Origin: Acidobacteriota bacterium
GTDB lineage: Bacteria; Acidobacteriota; Terriglobia; Acidiferrales; UBA7541
NCBI GenBank assembly: GCA_013289715.1
Contig: JABCZJ010000008.1
Coordinates: forward strand, 156,224 to 220,223
Direction: 5' to 3'
Length of the DNA stretch: 64,000 nucleotides
The position numbers and the translations under genes were made by a program. This document shows, piece after piece, positions 35,515 to 44,405 of the stretch. The notes under the pieces are model-generated. The model did not search any database. It worked only from the letters and a program-made list of their open reading frames with translations, and was not told the DNA's origin. Position 1 is the stretch's first letter. Every line of letters begins with the position of its first letter.

Positions 35515-35545
35515 GGTAGGGGCTGGTCTCAGACCCGCCCCTACC
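35515..35545. repeat. Dispersed palindromic repeat, family B copy 2
   Basis: GGTAGGGGCTGGTCTCA followed by GACCCGCCCCTACC, the same palindromic core as 33071-33105 with opposite small differences in the centre. Confidence 0.7.
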
Positions 35546-35606
35546 CTCGTCGCCAACACGGTGCACCGTGGTGCGCAAGGCAAGAACCCACCGCATAATT
35601 AAGGCG

Positions 35607-35612
35607 TATAAT
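35607..35612 (+). promoter_or_regulatory. -10 box (TATAAT) before amrS
   Basis: A consensus TATAAT lies 11 nt before the GTG at 35624. No good -35 hexamer is visible at 17 nt. Confidence 0.4.
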
Positions 35613-35623
35613 CGCGGCAACTG

Positions 35624-36757
35624 GTGAATGCGATGCAGGGCTTGAAAATATTGCAAAAAACGGCGGAATTGCACGAAGCCCGCTGGTGGGAAGCGGAGCC
35701 AGGCAACAAAGTGCATTGCTATTTGTGTCCGCGGCACTGCCATATTGGCGAAGGGCAAGCAGGCTTCTGCTATATACGCGCTAACGAAGGCGGAAAACTT
35801 TACAGCCTGGGCTACGCGCACCCCGCGGCAATGCAGATTGATCCCATCGAGAAAAAACCGCTGAACCATTTCCTCCCCGGCACGCGCGTATTTTCCATGG
35901 GCACGGCCGGCTGCAACATGGGCTGCTTCTTCTGCCAGAACTGGGACATTTCGAAATCGCGCGCCGACCAGGTCGGCTCGTCCTACGTGCCGCCCGAAGA
36001 CGTCGTGCTGCTCGCGATTCGCAATCACTGCGATTCGATTGCCTTCACCTACAACGAGCCGACGATTTGGGGCGAGTACGTGATTGATATCTGCCACGCG
36101 GCGAAAGAGGCGGGCTTGAACACGGTGATGGTCTCGAACGGATACATCACCTACGACGCGTTCCACGATATTTACGATCACATTGACGCGGCCAACATTG
36201 ACCTGAAGGCCTTCACCGAGAAATTCTACGGAAAGATTACGCTCACGCATCTGCAACCAGTGCTCGATGCACTGCTGTGGCTGAAGAACGAAACGAACGT
36301 GTGGTTTGAGATCACCAACCTGATGATTCCCACATTGAACGACGCCGCCGAAGAAACCCGCGAGCTGTGCGACTGGATTTTGCAAAATTTGGGCCCGGCC
36401 GTGCCGCTCCACTTCACAGCGTTCCATCCCGACTTCAAATTACAGGATAAGCCGCGCACCCCGCCTGAAACTCTGCACGCGGCGCGGCGCATCGCACTGC
36501 AAGCGGGGCTGCGCTACGTCTACGAAGGTAATATTTATAGCGACGGGGCGCATACGTCTTGCCCGCACTGCAACACACTGCTGGTGAAACGTTCCTGGCA
36601 CGATGTGCAACTGAATCGGCTCCAAGACGGGCATTGCCCGAAATGCGGCGCCCGAATTCCGGGACGTTGGGCCAATCCTCACGGCAAGACTCCGCAGAAA
36701 CTTTACCAACACGCGCAGGCTACAGCTCGATCCAAGTATTCGCATCTAAACCTGTAA
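35624..36757 (+). CDS. amrS: AmmeMemoRadiSam-system radical SAM enzyme
   Basis: The 377-aa radical SAM protein has the cluster motif C97-x3-C101-x2-C104 (GCNMGCFFCQNWD). An N-terminal Cys-rich segment C32-x2-C35-x3-C39-x9-C49 precedes it, and the C-terminal zinc-ribbon-like CPHC...CPKC is present. FTYNEPTIW and NIDLKAF are family blocks. AmrS is named for co-occurrence with AMMECR1 (AmrA) and Memo (AmrB); its reaction is uncertain. Neither partner lies in this window, so the system is dispersed or incomplete. GTG at 35624 or ATG at 35633 starts it. Confidence 0.92.
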   Translation: MNAMQGLKILQKTAELHEARWWEAEPGNKVHCYLCPRHCHIGEGQAGFCYIRANEGGKLYSLGYAHPAAMQIDPIEKKPLNHFLPGTRVFSMGTAGCNMGCFFCQNWDISKSRADQVGSSYVPPEDVVLLAIRNHCDSIAFTYNEPTIWGEYVIDICHAAKEAGLNTVMVSNGYITYDAFHDIYDHIDAANIDLKAFTEKFYGKITLTHLQPVLDALLWLKNETNVWFEITNLMIPTLNDAAEETRELCDWILQNLGPAVPLHFTAFHPDFKLQDKPRTPPETLHAARRIALQAGLRYVYEGNIYSDGAHTSCPHCNTLLVKRSWHDVQLNRLQDGHCPKCGARIPGRWANPHGKTPQKLYQHAQATARSKYSHLNL

Positions 36758-36813
36758 TCCCGTGCATCCAATGGTCTTCAGGCTGGCCGGCTGCTCCTCT
36801 TTGTGCGTAACGA

Positions 36814-37566
36814 ATGGCAGGAAGTGTGCGTAATAATGGTATGGGTGAAATGACTGGGACTTCTAACGGATTTGCCGTGCGCACGGAAGGCGTGTCGCGG
36901 CAGTATGCGATGGGCGAGGCGCTGGTGCACGCAGTGGACGACGTTTCGATCGCGGTGAAGCCGGGCGAGTTTGTGGCGCTGCTCGGCAGTTCGGGCTCGG
37001 GCAAGTCCACGCTCCTGAATCTGCTAGCTGGCCTCGACCGCCCCACCTCCGGCGCAATCTACGCGCACGAGCACAATCTAGCCGAAATGAGTTCGCAGCA
37101 GCTGGCGCATCATCGCAGCCACACCGTAGGCATGGTCTTTCAAGCATTCAATCTGCTCCCGCGCATGACGCTCGAAGAAAACGTCGAGCTGCCTTTGCGT
37201 TTGGCCGAAGTGGATCGCGCCGAGCGGCCGGCGCGCGTGCGTGAGGCGGTGGAACGCGTGAGCTTGGCGGCGCGCTTAACGCATCGCCCCAGCGAACTAT
37301 CGGGCGGAGAACAACAGCGGGCCGCGTTGGCGCGCGCGCTCGTCAATCGGCCCACGATTCTGCTGGCCGACGAGCCGACGGGAAACCTCGATAGCCTGAC
37401 GGGCGACGCGATCATGCATCTGCTACAAGAAATAAATCGCACGCTGCAAATGACCATCGTCATGGTGACGCACGACAAAGTGCGCGCCGCGCGCTATGCG
37501 CATCGCATCATCACGATGCGCGACGGGAAACTAGTCACCGAGGGAGCCAGCGATGAAATTGCGTGA
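36814..37566 (+). CDS. ABC transporter ATP-binding protein (LolD/MacB-like)
   Basis: The 250-aa ATPase has Walker A GSSGSGKSTLLN, signature LSGGEQQRAALARAL and Walker B ILLADEPTGNLD, the last typical of the LolD/MacB/FtsE group. It powers the permease encoded next, with which it overlaps by 14 nt. Starts at 36814, 36841 or 36850 are all in frame; the core begins near FAVRTEGVSRQYAMG. The pair likely exports a lipoprotein, peptide or other envelope-bound substrate; the third (outer-membrane or fusion) component is not here. Confidence 0.95.
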   Translation: MAGSVRNNGMGEMTGTSNGFAVRTEGVSRQYAMGEALVHAVDDVSIAVKPGEFVALLGSSGSGKSTLLNLLAGLDRPTSGAIYAHEHNLAEMSSQQLAHHRSHTVGMVFQAFNLLPRMTLEENVELPLRLAEVDRAERPARVREAVERVSLAARLTHRPSELSGGEQQRAALARALVNRPTILLADEPTGNLDSLTGDAIMHLLQEINRTLQMTIVMVTHDKVRAARYAHRIITMRDGKLVTEGASDEIA

Positions 37567-38944
37567 CCTCACAGAACTCGCGGCACGCAATCTGCGCGAA
37601 GCGGTGCTGCGCAATTCGCTCACCACGCTGGGAATCGCGGTGGGCGTGGCCTCGCTCGTCGCAATGCTCTCGCTGGGAGTAGGCTTACAGGAACTTGCGA
37701 GCACGCGGCTGTCGCGGTCGGGGTTGTTCGATGCCGTGTTTGTGACCACGCAGGCGAATATGCGCGCCTTTGGCGGCCCTCCGCGTCCGATGGCCGAAAG
37801 GACTTCGACGAAGCCGGCGCGAAAGCTGGACGACGATGCGCGGCAACAGCTCGCGCAGATCAAAAACGTGGTGGAAGTGTACCCCGAGGTGCGCTTCCCG
37901 ACGGAAGTACAGTTCGAGGGCAAGCCTCTTATGACGACCGTGGCGGGGATCCCGGCGTCGGCGCGCCGCGATGGCGCGTTCGACGAGATGAAAGGAAATT
38001 TTTTCTCCGGGCCTGAGGCGAATGAAGCGATCCTGCAAATCGAATTCGCGCGGGACTTAGCTAAGCAAACGGACTCGTTGCTCGGCAAGGATCTGGTGCT
38101 GCGTTACGCAGAGAAGGAACCGTTGCCAGCGGATGCTCCGCCGGAAAACGCAGCGCACAAGTCCGCAGCGAATCGTTCCGATGCGGACGACGCCCCAGCA
38201 TCCGGTGGATTCTCACTCGTTCCGCGGGAATTGAAGCTGCGCATCATCGGCGTCGTGGAAACCGAGCCGGCCACAGGCTTCGGCGGCTTCGGTCGTGGCC
38301 GCTTGCTGATCCCGTTGCAGATCGCGCAGAATTTGCGTATCGCGCAGCCCACGGACATGCGCGAAATGCTCCGCGGCGACACGGGAAAGCCAAGTTATGA
38401 GACTTTGACGGTCCGCGTCAGCTCGCCCAAAGTCGTACAGTCCGTAGAGGATACGATCAAGGGAATGGGCTTCGGCACATTTTCGATTCTGGACGCGACA
38501 AAGAACATGATGTTGTTCTTCACTGTATTCGATTCGTTGTTGCTGATTTTCGGAAGCTTGGCGCTCACGGTGGCGTCGCTAGGAATCGTGAATACGCTGG
38601 TAATGGCGATTCTAGAGCGGCGGCGCGAAATTGGAATTTTGAAGGCGCTCGGAGCGGCGGATCGCGATGTGCGCCGCTTGTTTTTCGTCGAAGCGGGCGC
38701 CATGGGATTGCTGGGCGGCGTGCTGGGCGTGGCGCTGGGATGGTTGATTGGCCGCGCGCTCACGATCGGGACCAATGCGTACCTGAAACGACAGGAGCTG
38801 CCGGCCATCGACATATCATCGATCCACTGGTGGATGGTGGCGCTGGCCGTTGGAGTTTCATTTTTCGTGAGCCTCGCGGCGGGAATGTATCCGGCGTCGC
38901 GGGCCGCGCGGCTGAACCCCGTCGAGGCACTGCGGTATGAATAG
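37553..38944 (+). CDS. ABC transporter permease (MacB_PCD/FtsX type)
   Basis: The 463-aa permease has an N-terminal transmembrane helix (LTTLGIAVGVASLVAMLSLG), a large periplasmic MacB-PCD region (about 45-290) with an odd acidic/Ala-rich insertion, then three FtsX helices near the C-terminus (LLLIFGSLALTVASLGIVNT, GLLGGVLGVALGWLIG, WWMVALAVGVSFFVSLAAG) and the ARLNPVEALRYE ending common to this family. It works with the ATPase upstream in mechanotransmission-type export. The following esterase start overlaps its end by 8 nt. Confidence 0.95.
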   Translation: MKLRDLTELAARNLREAVLRNSLTTLGIAVGVASLVAMLSLGVGLQELASTRLSRSGLFDAVFVTTQANMRAFGGPPRPMAERTSTKPARKLDDDARQQLAQIKNVVEVYPEVRFPTEVQFEGKPLMTTVAGIPASARRDGAFDEMKGNFFSGPEANEAILQIEFARDLAKQTDSLLGKDLVLRYAEKEPLPADAPPENAAHKSAANRSDADDAPASGGFSLVPRELKLRIIGVVETEPATGFGGFGRGRLLIPLQIAQNLRIAQPTDMREMLRGDTGKPSYETLTVRVSSPKVVQSVEDTIKGMGFGTFSILDATKNMMLFFTVFDSLLLIFGSLALTVASLGIVNTLVMAILERRREIGILKALGAADRDVRRLFFVEAGAMGLLGGVLGVALGWLIGRALTIGTNAYLKRQELPAIDISSIHWWMVALAVGVSFFVSLAAGMYPASRAARLNPVEALRYE

Positions 38945-39845
38945 GGCCCGTCGGCGGGCGCTCGGATTGGTCGCTGTGCTGATCGCCTGTGCCGCGCTTA
39001 GCGCTTCGTCAGCGTCCGCCGCGCCGGGGCGCGCCGAGTGCCGCTCGGCGCCGAGCCAGATTCTGGGGCATCCCGTTCCGTATTGCGTGATTCTTCCTTC
39101 CGAGTATGACTCCAACAAGGCCAGCGATTATCCCGCGCTCTATTTTCTCCACGGATTGGGTGGTAATGAGCAGTTGCTGCTGAATTCCGGCGGGCTGAAC
39201 ATGATTCAGGATTTGCGCGATTCGAAACGGATCGGGGAATTTCTGATTGTCGCGCCCGACGCCGGCCGCAGCTTCTACATCAATTCGCGCGACGGCAAAG
39301 TGCGCTACGAGGATTTCTTCATCCGCGAATTTCTGCCGTACATTGAGAGCCACTACCGCGCGCGCGCGGAAAGAAAATCGCGCGGTATCACGGGTGTTTC
39401 GATGGGTGGGTATGGCGCGCTGCGCTTTGCGCTGCGCTATCCGAATTTGTTCGTGGCGGTGAGCGCACACAGTCCTGCGCTGATTGAAACGCTGCCAAAC
39501 ATCAAGGTGTCGCGCGATCAGGCCACGGCCGTGGCCGAGGTGCTGGGCAAGGCGTTCGGTTCGCCGGTCGATGCCGTTTTCTGGCAGCGCGAGAGTCCGT
39601 TCACCATTGTGAAGGACGGCCCACGCCCCGCGGGCTTACAAATTTATTTTGATTGCGGCACCGACGATGAGTTTGGCTTCAACAAGGGCAATGAACAATT
39701 TCACCAGTTGCTGACGGCACGCGGCGTTCCTCACGAGTTCCACCTTTACCCCGGCGGCCATGATTGGGATTATTTCGCCGAGCACCTGCCAGCGTCGTTT
39801 GAATTTCAGTCGCGGGCGTTCGGTCTACTGCCGCCCGCGAAGTAA
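38937..39845 (+). CDS. Secreted alpha/beta-hydrolase esterase (esterase D-like)
   Basis: The 302-aa protein has a signal peptide (RALGLVAVLIACAALSASSA) and an esterase D/feruloyl esterase-like fold: LYFLHGLGGNE, the nucleophile elbow GVSMGGYGALRF, acid Asp near FDCGTDDEFG and His in YPGGHDWDYF. It should hydrolyse esters outside the cytoplasm. The ATG overlaps the permease stop (ATGAATAG), so ATPase, permease and esterase form one coupled operon. A functional link between export and ester hydrolysis is inferred, not shown. Confidence 0.92.
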   Translation: MNRARRRALGLVAVLIACAALSASSASAAPGRAECRSAPSQILGHPVPYCVILPSEYDSNKASDYPALYFLHGLGGNEQLLLNSGGLNMIQDLRDSKRIGEFLIVAPDAGRSFYINSRDGKVRYEDFFIREFLPYIESHYRARAERKSRGITGVSMGGYGALRFALRYPNLFVAVSAHSPALIETLPNIKVSRDQATAVAEVLGKAFGSPVDAVFWQRESPFTIVKDGPRPAGLQIYFDCGTDDEFGFNKGNEQFHQLLTARGVPHEFHLYPGGHDWDYFAEHLPASFEFQSRAFGLLPPAK

Positions 39846-40007
39846 AGCTGGGCCATAACCAGCAAGCTCTGCGCCGCTGTCCGCTGGCGGAAACCCTTCG
39901 TCCCACGAGCGCACAGCAGGCGCCAAGCCGTCCCAAAAGCTGCCGCGCAATTCCACTGATTTTCCAGCACTTAACCGAATCCGCCGATGGCTGCCAACGT
40001 GCCACGC

Positions 40008-40030
40008 ACTATACCGCGCGACGGTATAGT
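40008..40030. promoter_or_regulatory. Inverted repeat, candidate PadR operator
   Basis: ACTATACCG (40008-40016) and CGGTATAGT (40022-40030) form a perfect 9-bp inverted repeat around CGCGA, 66 nt upstream of the PadR start. The symmetry and position fit an autoregulatory operator for the PadR-ADOP operon. Confidence 0.6.
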
Positions 40031-40096
40031 CCTGTTGAGTGCGATAGAGTGCAATGCGCGCCGGAGTAGTGCGACCCGCACGGAGGCGGGATTTTG

Positions 40097-40462
40097 ATGA
40101 CCAGGAACAAGAATGTCGAGTCGTTTTTGCCAATGACGCCGGCCATGTTTCACGTGCTGATCGCGCTGGCGGACGGTGAGAAGCACGGCTACGCGATTTT
40201 GAAGGAAGTGGCACGCCGGACGGAAGACAAGGTGAGGCTGAGCGCGGGGACTTTGTACGGAAACCTGGCGCGACTGGAAAGTACCGGGCTGATTGTGGAA
40301 TCGGACGCGCGGCCAGCGATCGGACTCGATGACGAGCGCCGCCGCTATTACCGCCTGACGGAGTTCGGCAGGGAAGTAGCGATTGCCGAAGCAGAAAGAA
40401 TGGATGCGGCGCTTTCGCAAGCGCGCGCGAAGAAACTGTTTCGCAAGCCAAGATTGGCGTAG
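40097..40462 (+). CDS. PadR-family transcriptional regulator
   Basis: The 121-aa protein starts at the ATG at 40097 (GGAGG at 40082-40086). PadR winged helix: MTPAMFHVLIALADGEKHGY, AILKEVARRTEDKVRLSAGTLYGNLARLES, TGLI, ERRRYYRLTEFGREV. PadR proteins repress transporters or stress genes and respond to small ligands. It is followed after 56 nt by the ADOP permease gene, the usual pairing in Acidobacteriota, which makes that its likely target along with itself. Confidence 0.94.
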   Translation: MTRNKNVESFLPMTPAMFHVLIALADGEKHGYAILKEVARRTEDKVRLSAGTLYGNLARLESTGLIVESDARPAIGLDDERRRYYRLTEFGREVAIAEAERMDAALSQARAKKLFRKPRLA

Positions 40463-40518
40463 CACGGCGGATCACGACGCAGCGCGAACACGGACAAACA
40501 CGCGCAACAGGAGAAGGC

Positions 40519-43191
40519 ATGACACCTACGACGCCAGCACCGAATATTTCGCTCTCGCAGAGAGTATTTCGCGCCCTGCTGCGCGCGTTGCCTGCCGATT
40601 TTCGCGCGAACTTCGGCCATGAGATGGAAGGCGTTTTTGCGGAACAGAAACGCGATGTCGATGAGCGCGGTGGGCCGCTGGATTTTCTAAGATTGTGGTG
40701 GGAGACGCTCAGCGGAATATTCCACACAGCTCCGCGCGAGCATTGGGACATCCTCAAGCAGGATTGCAGCTATGCCTGCCGCATGATGCGAAAAAATGCC
40801 GGTTTCGCAACGATCGCCGTGCTGACGCTGGCTCTCGGCATCGGCGCGAACACCGCGATATTCAGCGTAGTGCACGCCGTGCTGCTGCGTCCGCTCCCCT
40901 ATCCGCAGGGGCAGCAACTGGTTTTCATTCGTCAGCAAGCCCAGCGGGAAGGCATCGACGATATCGGGTTCTCCGCGCACGAAATTCAAGACGATCGCGA
41001 ACAGAATCGCACGCTGTCTGGCGTCGCTGAATATCACAACATGTCATTCATTCTGTTTGGCCACGGCGATCCGGATCGCGTTCGCGCGGCGGTGGTCTCG
41101 GCGAACTACTTTGACCTTTTCGGCGTTAAGCCATTGCTCGGCCGCACGTTCTTGCCGGATGACGATACGCTCGGCGCTCCTCCCGTGCTCATCCTGAGCT
41201 ACGACTACTGGAAGACCAACTTCGGCAGCGATCCCGGCATCGTCGGCAAGACGTTTGAGATGAACGACAAAGTCCACACCGTAGTCGGCGTGCTGCCGCC
41301 GGTGCCGCAATATCCAGTGGAAAGCGACGTGTACATGCCGACCGCAGCATGTCCCTTTCGCTCCTCGAAAACTTTTATCGAAAATCGTGATCTGCGAATG
41401 ATGGAAGCTTTCGGCCGGGTGAAGCCGGGAGTGACGATCGGCGAAGCGCGCGCGGATTTGGCGACGATTTCCGATCGGCTGAAGTCCGAATATCCGAAAT
41501 CGTACCCGGAGCAAATGGGCTATGCTGCGGTAACCTCGCCGCTGCGTGAAGAACTGACGCATGACGCGCGCCCGACTCTACTGATCCTGCTGGCCGCGGC
41601 AGGGTTTGTCCTGCTGATCGCCTGCGCCAACGTCGCGAATTTGACTCTCGCGCGAACGTCGCGCCGCGAACGCGAACTGGCCGTGCGCACGGCATTGGGC
41701 GCAGGCCGCGGCCGCTTGTTGCGCCAACTGCTCACCGAAAGCTTGATCCTCGCGTTAATGGGCGGCCTGCTGGCGCTTGTCTTCGCCTCGAACAGTTTGC
41801 AATTGCTGGCCGATTTTGCCGCTCGCCTGACGCCACGAGCGCACGAAATTCGCATGGATACAGGCGCGCTGCTCTTCACGCTGGCCGCGGCGCTGGGAAC
41901 CAGCCTGGTTTTCGGCACGCTGGCGGCGCTCGTCTCCCGCGCGAACTTGACCTCGGGATTGAAAGAAGGAACTTCCGGCGCCGGCACCGGACGGCGCAAG
42001 AATCGCGTGCGCGGCGCGCTGATCATTTCGCAAATTGCGTTTTCGTTCGTATTGCTGATCGGCGCGGGACTCATGCTGCGGAGTCTACAGAAGCTTCTCA
42101 CGGTTGACGCGGGATTTTCCTCGCAACGCGTCCTGGCCATGCGCACCACATTCAGCTTCAGCAAATACGCATCGCGCGATCAGCTGACCGTGGTTGGCAA
42201 CAAAGTTCTGGACCACGTACAAGCCGTGCCCGGCGTGTTGTCCGCTTCGCTCTCCTCCGTCTATCCACTGGAACACGAAGCGATCGTCGCGGGAGCTAGC
42301 GCATTTTCCGGCCCGTTCCGCATCGAGGGCCGCGACCTCAATCCGGGTGAAGCTCCCCCGGTCACGGGTCAAAAGGTGGTCTCACCAGAATATTTCCAGA
42401 CGCTCGGCATTCCTCTGCGTGCAGGCCGCCTGCTCACGGATGCCGACGATGGCAAACACCTGAGCGTGGCGCTGATCAATGAAGCGGCCCAGCGCCAGTT
42501 CTGGCCGCACGAAGATCCCATCGGCAAGCGCGTCAAGGGCGAGAACTCGACAGAGTGGACGACCGTGGTCGGTGTAGTCGGAGATGTCCGCGACTTCGGC
42601 TTGGAGCACCCCGCGACTGCCGAATTCTACGTACCGCAGGGCGAAGCAGCGAGTCCCAACACGTTGTTGGTAAGGACCGCAGCGGACCCGGCGAGCGTAG
42701 CTAGCGCTGTGGCGAGCGCAGTTCACGAAGTTGACTCCCAAGCCGCCGTTACGCACGTCCTGACGTTGGAACAAGCACGCTCGGAATCGACCGCTGCGCC
42801 GCGCGTAATCGCCAGCCTGCTTGCGATTTTTGGCGCGCTGGCGCTCCTGATTGCGGGCGCCGGCATCGGCGGAATCATGGCGCTTACTGTAAGCCAGCGC
42901 GTCAAGGAAATCGGCGTGCGCATGACGTTGGGCGCTCAGCCGTCCGCGATCCTGCGCATGATCCTCAGCCAAAGCCTGCTGCTCGCGGCGGCAGGTGTGG
43001 CCATCGGAGCACTCGGGGCTTTGGCGCTGACTGGATTGTTCAGGTCGCTGCTGTTCCAGGTCGCACCTACCGATCCCATTACGTTTATCGTAGTCGCGCT
43101 GGTGCTGATCGCGTGCGCGCTGCTAGCCAGCTTTCTGCCGGCCCGCCGGGCCGCATCCATCGATCCCATCGTCGCGCTGCGCAACGAATGA
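40519..43191 (+). CDS. Acidobacterial duplicated orphan permease (ADOP, MacB-like)
   Basis: The 890-aa permease has a cytoplasmic N-terminus (ALLRALPADFRANFGHEMEG), a transmembrane helix near 98-120 (FATIAVLTLALGIGANTAIF), and two MacB-PCD/FtsX modules: helices near 350-480 (LLILLAAAGFVLLIACANVANL, LILALMGGLLALVF) and a second set at 770-890 (IASLLAIFGALALLIAGAG, ending in RRAASIDPIVALRNE). It encodes no ATPase and none is adjacent, hence orphan. The family is greatly expanded in acidobacteria and its substrate is unknown. Regulated probably by the upstream PadR. Confidence 0.95.
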   Translation: MTPTTPAPNISLSQRVFRALLRALPADFRANFGHEMEGVFAEQKRDVDERGGPLDFLRLWWETLSGIFHTAPREHWDILKQDCSYACRMMRKNAGFATIAVLTLALGIGANTAIFSVVHAVLLRPLPYPQGQQLVFIRQQAQREGIDDIGFSAHEIQDDREQNRTLSGVAEYHNMSFILFGHGDPDRVRAAVVSANYFDLFGVKPLLGRTFLPDDDTLGAPPVLILSYDYWKTNFGSDPGIVGKTFEMNDKVHTVVGVLPPVPQYPVESDVYMPTAACPFRSSKTFIENRDLRMMEAFGRVKPGVTIGEARADLATISDRLKSEYPKSYPEQMGYAAVTSPLREELTHDARPTLLILLAAAGFVLLIACANVANLTLARTSRRERELAVRTALGAGRGRLLRQLLTESLILALMGGLLALVFASNSLQLLADFAARLTPRAHEIRMDTGALLFTLAAALGTSLVFGTLAALVSRANLTSGLKEGTSGAGTGRRKNRVRGALIISQIAFSFVLLIGAGLMLRSLQKLLTVDAGFSSQRVLAMRTTFSFSKYASRDQLTVVGNKVLDHVQAVPGVLSASLSSVYPLEHEAIVAGASAFSGPFRIEGRDLNPGEAPPVTGQKVVSPEYFQTLGIPLRAGRLLTDADDGKHLSVALINEAAQRQFWPHEDPIGKRVKGENSTEWTTVVGVVGDVRDFGLEHPATAEFYVPQGEAASPNTLLVRTAADPASVASAVASAVHEVDSQAAVTHVLTLEQARSESTAAPRVIASLLAIFGALALLIAGAGIGGIMALTVSQRVKEIGVRMTLGAQPSAILRMILSQSLLLAAAGVAIGALGALALTGLFRSLLFQVAPTDPITFIVVALVLIACALLASFLPARRAASIDPIVALRNE

Positions 43192-43233
43192 TTTGTACGT
43201 TACCGCAACTCAAGCAAAGGGAGGGAGCCTCAC

Positions 43234-44190
43234 ATGAAGAAAGCGAATCTTACTCGCAGGGAATTGCTGCAGGCATCGAGCGCATTTGGTTTGGCGGCGG
43301 CTCTTCCGCTGACACTCGCAGCGCCGCGAGTCGTTGAAGCACATCAATCCTCAAGCGGACGCAAGTCCGCAGAGTCAGCGGTCGGGCTCAGTCCGCTGAA
43401 GCCGCCAGCTAGCGGCGCGATACCGGTGGCATTTGTAATCTCCAAAGGCGCGGTGGTCATCGATTTTGCCGGCCCGTGGGAAGTATTTCAAAGCGCGAGC
43501 ATCCCCGGCCGCGACATGATGGACAGCGCGTTCGACCTTTACACCGTTGCGGAAACACTCGAGCCGATCACGGTCAGCGGCGGCATGAAGATCGTGCCCA
43601 ACTATACTTTTCAGAACGCCCCGCAGCCGAAGATCATCGTGATTCCCGCGCAAGGCGGATCCAGCGATGCGATGCTGCAGTGGATTCGCAAAGCAGCCCA
43701 GCACACGGACATAACCATGTCGGTTTGCACGGGCGCCTTCGTCCTGGCGGCCACCGGACTCCTGAATGGCAAAGCCGCCACCACGCACCACGCAGGTTAT
43801 GCCGATTTAGAAATGCAATATCCGGACATTCAAGTGAAGCGCGGCGCGCGCTTCGTCGAGGAAGGCAATCTCGCCACCGCCGGCGGCTTGACCTCCGGCA
43901 TGGATCTCGCACTGCGCGTCGTCGGCCGATATTTCGGAGCCCAAGCCATCGAACGCACCGCCTTTCAGCTGGAATATCAAGGCCAGGGCTGGTTGGACGC
44001 GAAGTCCAATTCCATTTTTGCAGTGAAACCGGCCGGCGACATTTGTGCGGTCTGCTGGATGCAAGTGGATCGTAAGATCGCGCTTTCCGAGGTTTACAAA
44101 GGGCAGGCCTACTACTTCTGCATGGATCAGCACAAAGCGACGTTCGACGCCAAGCCCGAGAAGTTCATCGAGGCCCTAGCGCAGTCGTAG
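43234..44190 (+). CDS. Tat-exported DJ-1/PfpI-YHS fusion protein
   Basis: The 318-aa protein carries an apparent Tat signal (LTRRELLQASSAFGLAAALP, residues 6-25). A DJ-1/PfpI class I amidotransferase-like domain spans about 60-250 with nucleophile C165 (MSVCTGAFVLAATGLL) and H185/H186 after it. A YHS domain spans about 268-313 (C271, C274, YFC296) that commonly binds metals or copper. DJ-1/PfpI members act as glyoxalases, chaperones, proteases or hydratases, so the reaction is uncertain. A periplasmic fused metal-binding domain is unusual. GGAGGGAG precedes the ATG. Confidence 0.9.
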   Translation: MKKANLTRRELLQASSAFGLAAALPLTLAAPRVVEAHQSSSGRKSAESAVGLSPLKPPASGAIPVAFVISKGAVVIDFAGPWEVFQSASIPGRDMMDSAFDLYTVAETLEPITVSGGMKIVPNYTFQNAPQPKIIVIPAQGGSSDAMLQWIRKAAQHTDITMSVCTGAFVLAATGLLNGKAATTHHAGYADLEMQYPDIQVKRGARFVEEGNLATAGGLTSGMDLALRVVGRYFGAQAIERTAFQLEYQGQGWLDAKSNSIFAVKPAGDICAVCWMQVDRKIALSEVYKGQAYYFCMDQHKATFDAKPEKFIEALAQS

Positions 44191-44301
44191 TCGGCCGGCC
44201 GAGGCTCCTTATTTAGTAAGGGTGGTTCGCGAATCGCCCGCTTCGGACGGCCGCGTAAATCGCCAACCGAAGTAGCAATGCAATGGGGCGGCTGTAGCGG
44301 C

Positions 44302-44360
44302 GCTTCTAAACCCCCACCTCGCACGAGAAAGAGGCGCGAAAACGAGAGGGGGGCACCCCG
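44302..44360 (+). repeat. Dispersed intergenic repeat, family A copy 2
   Basis: TCTAAACCCCCACC at the left and GGGGGGCACCCC at the right, matching 5250-5302 in reverse. The surrounding gap 44191-44405 has no gene. Confidence 0.55.
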
Positions 44361-44405
44361 AGATTCAACTGCGTTCGTCTGGGTGGTGTGGCAGGAGGCA
44401 CACCG

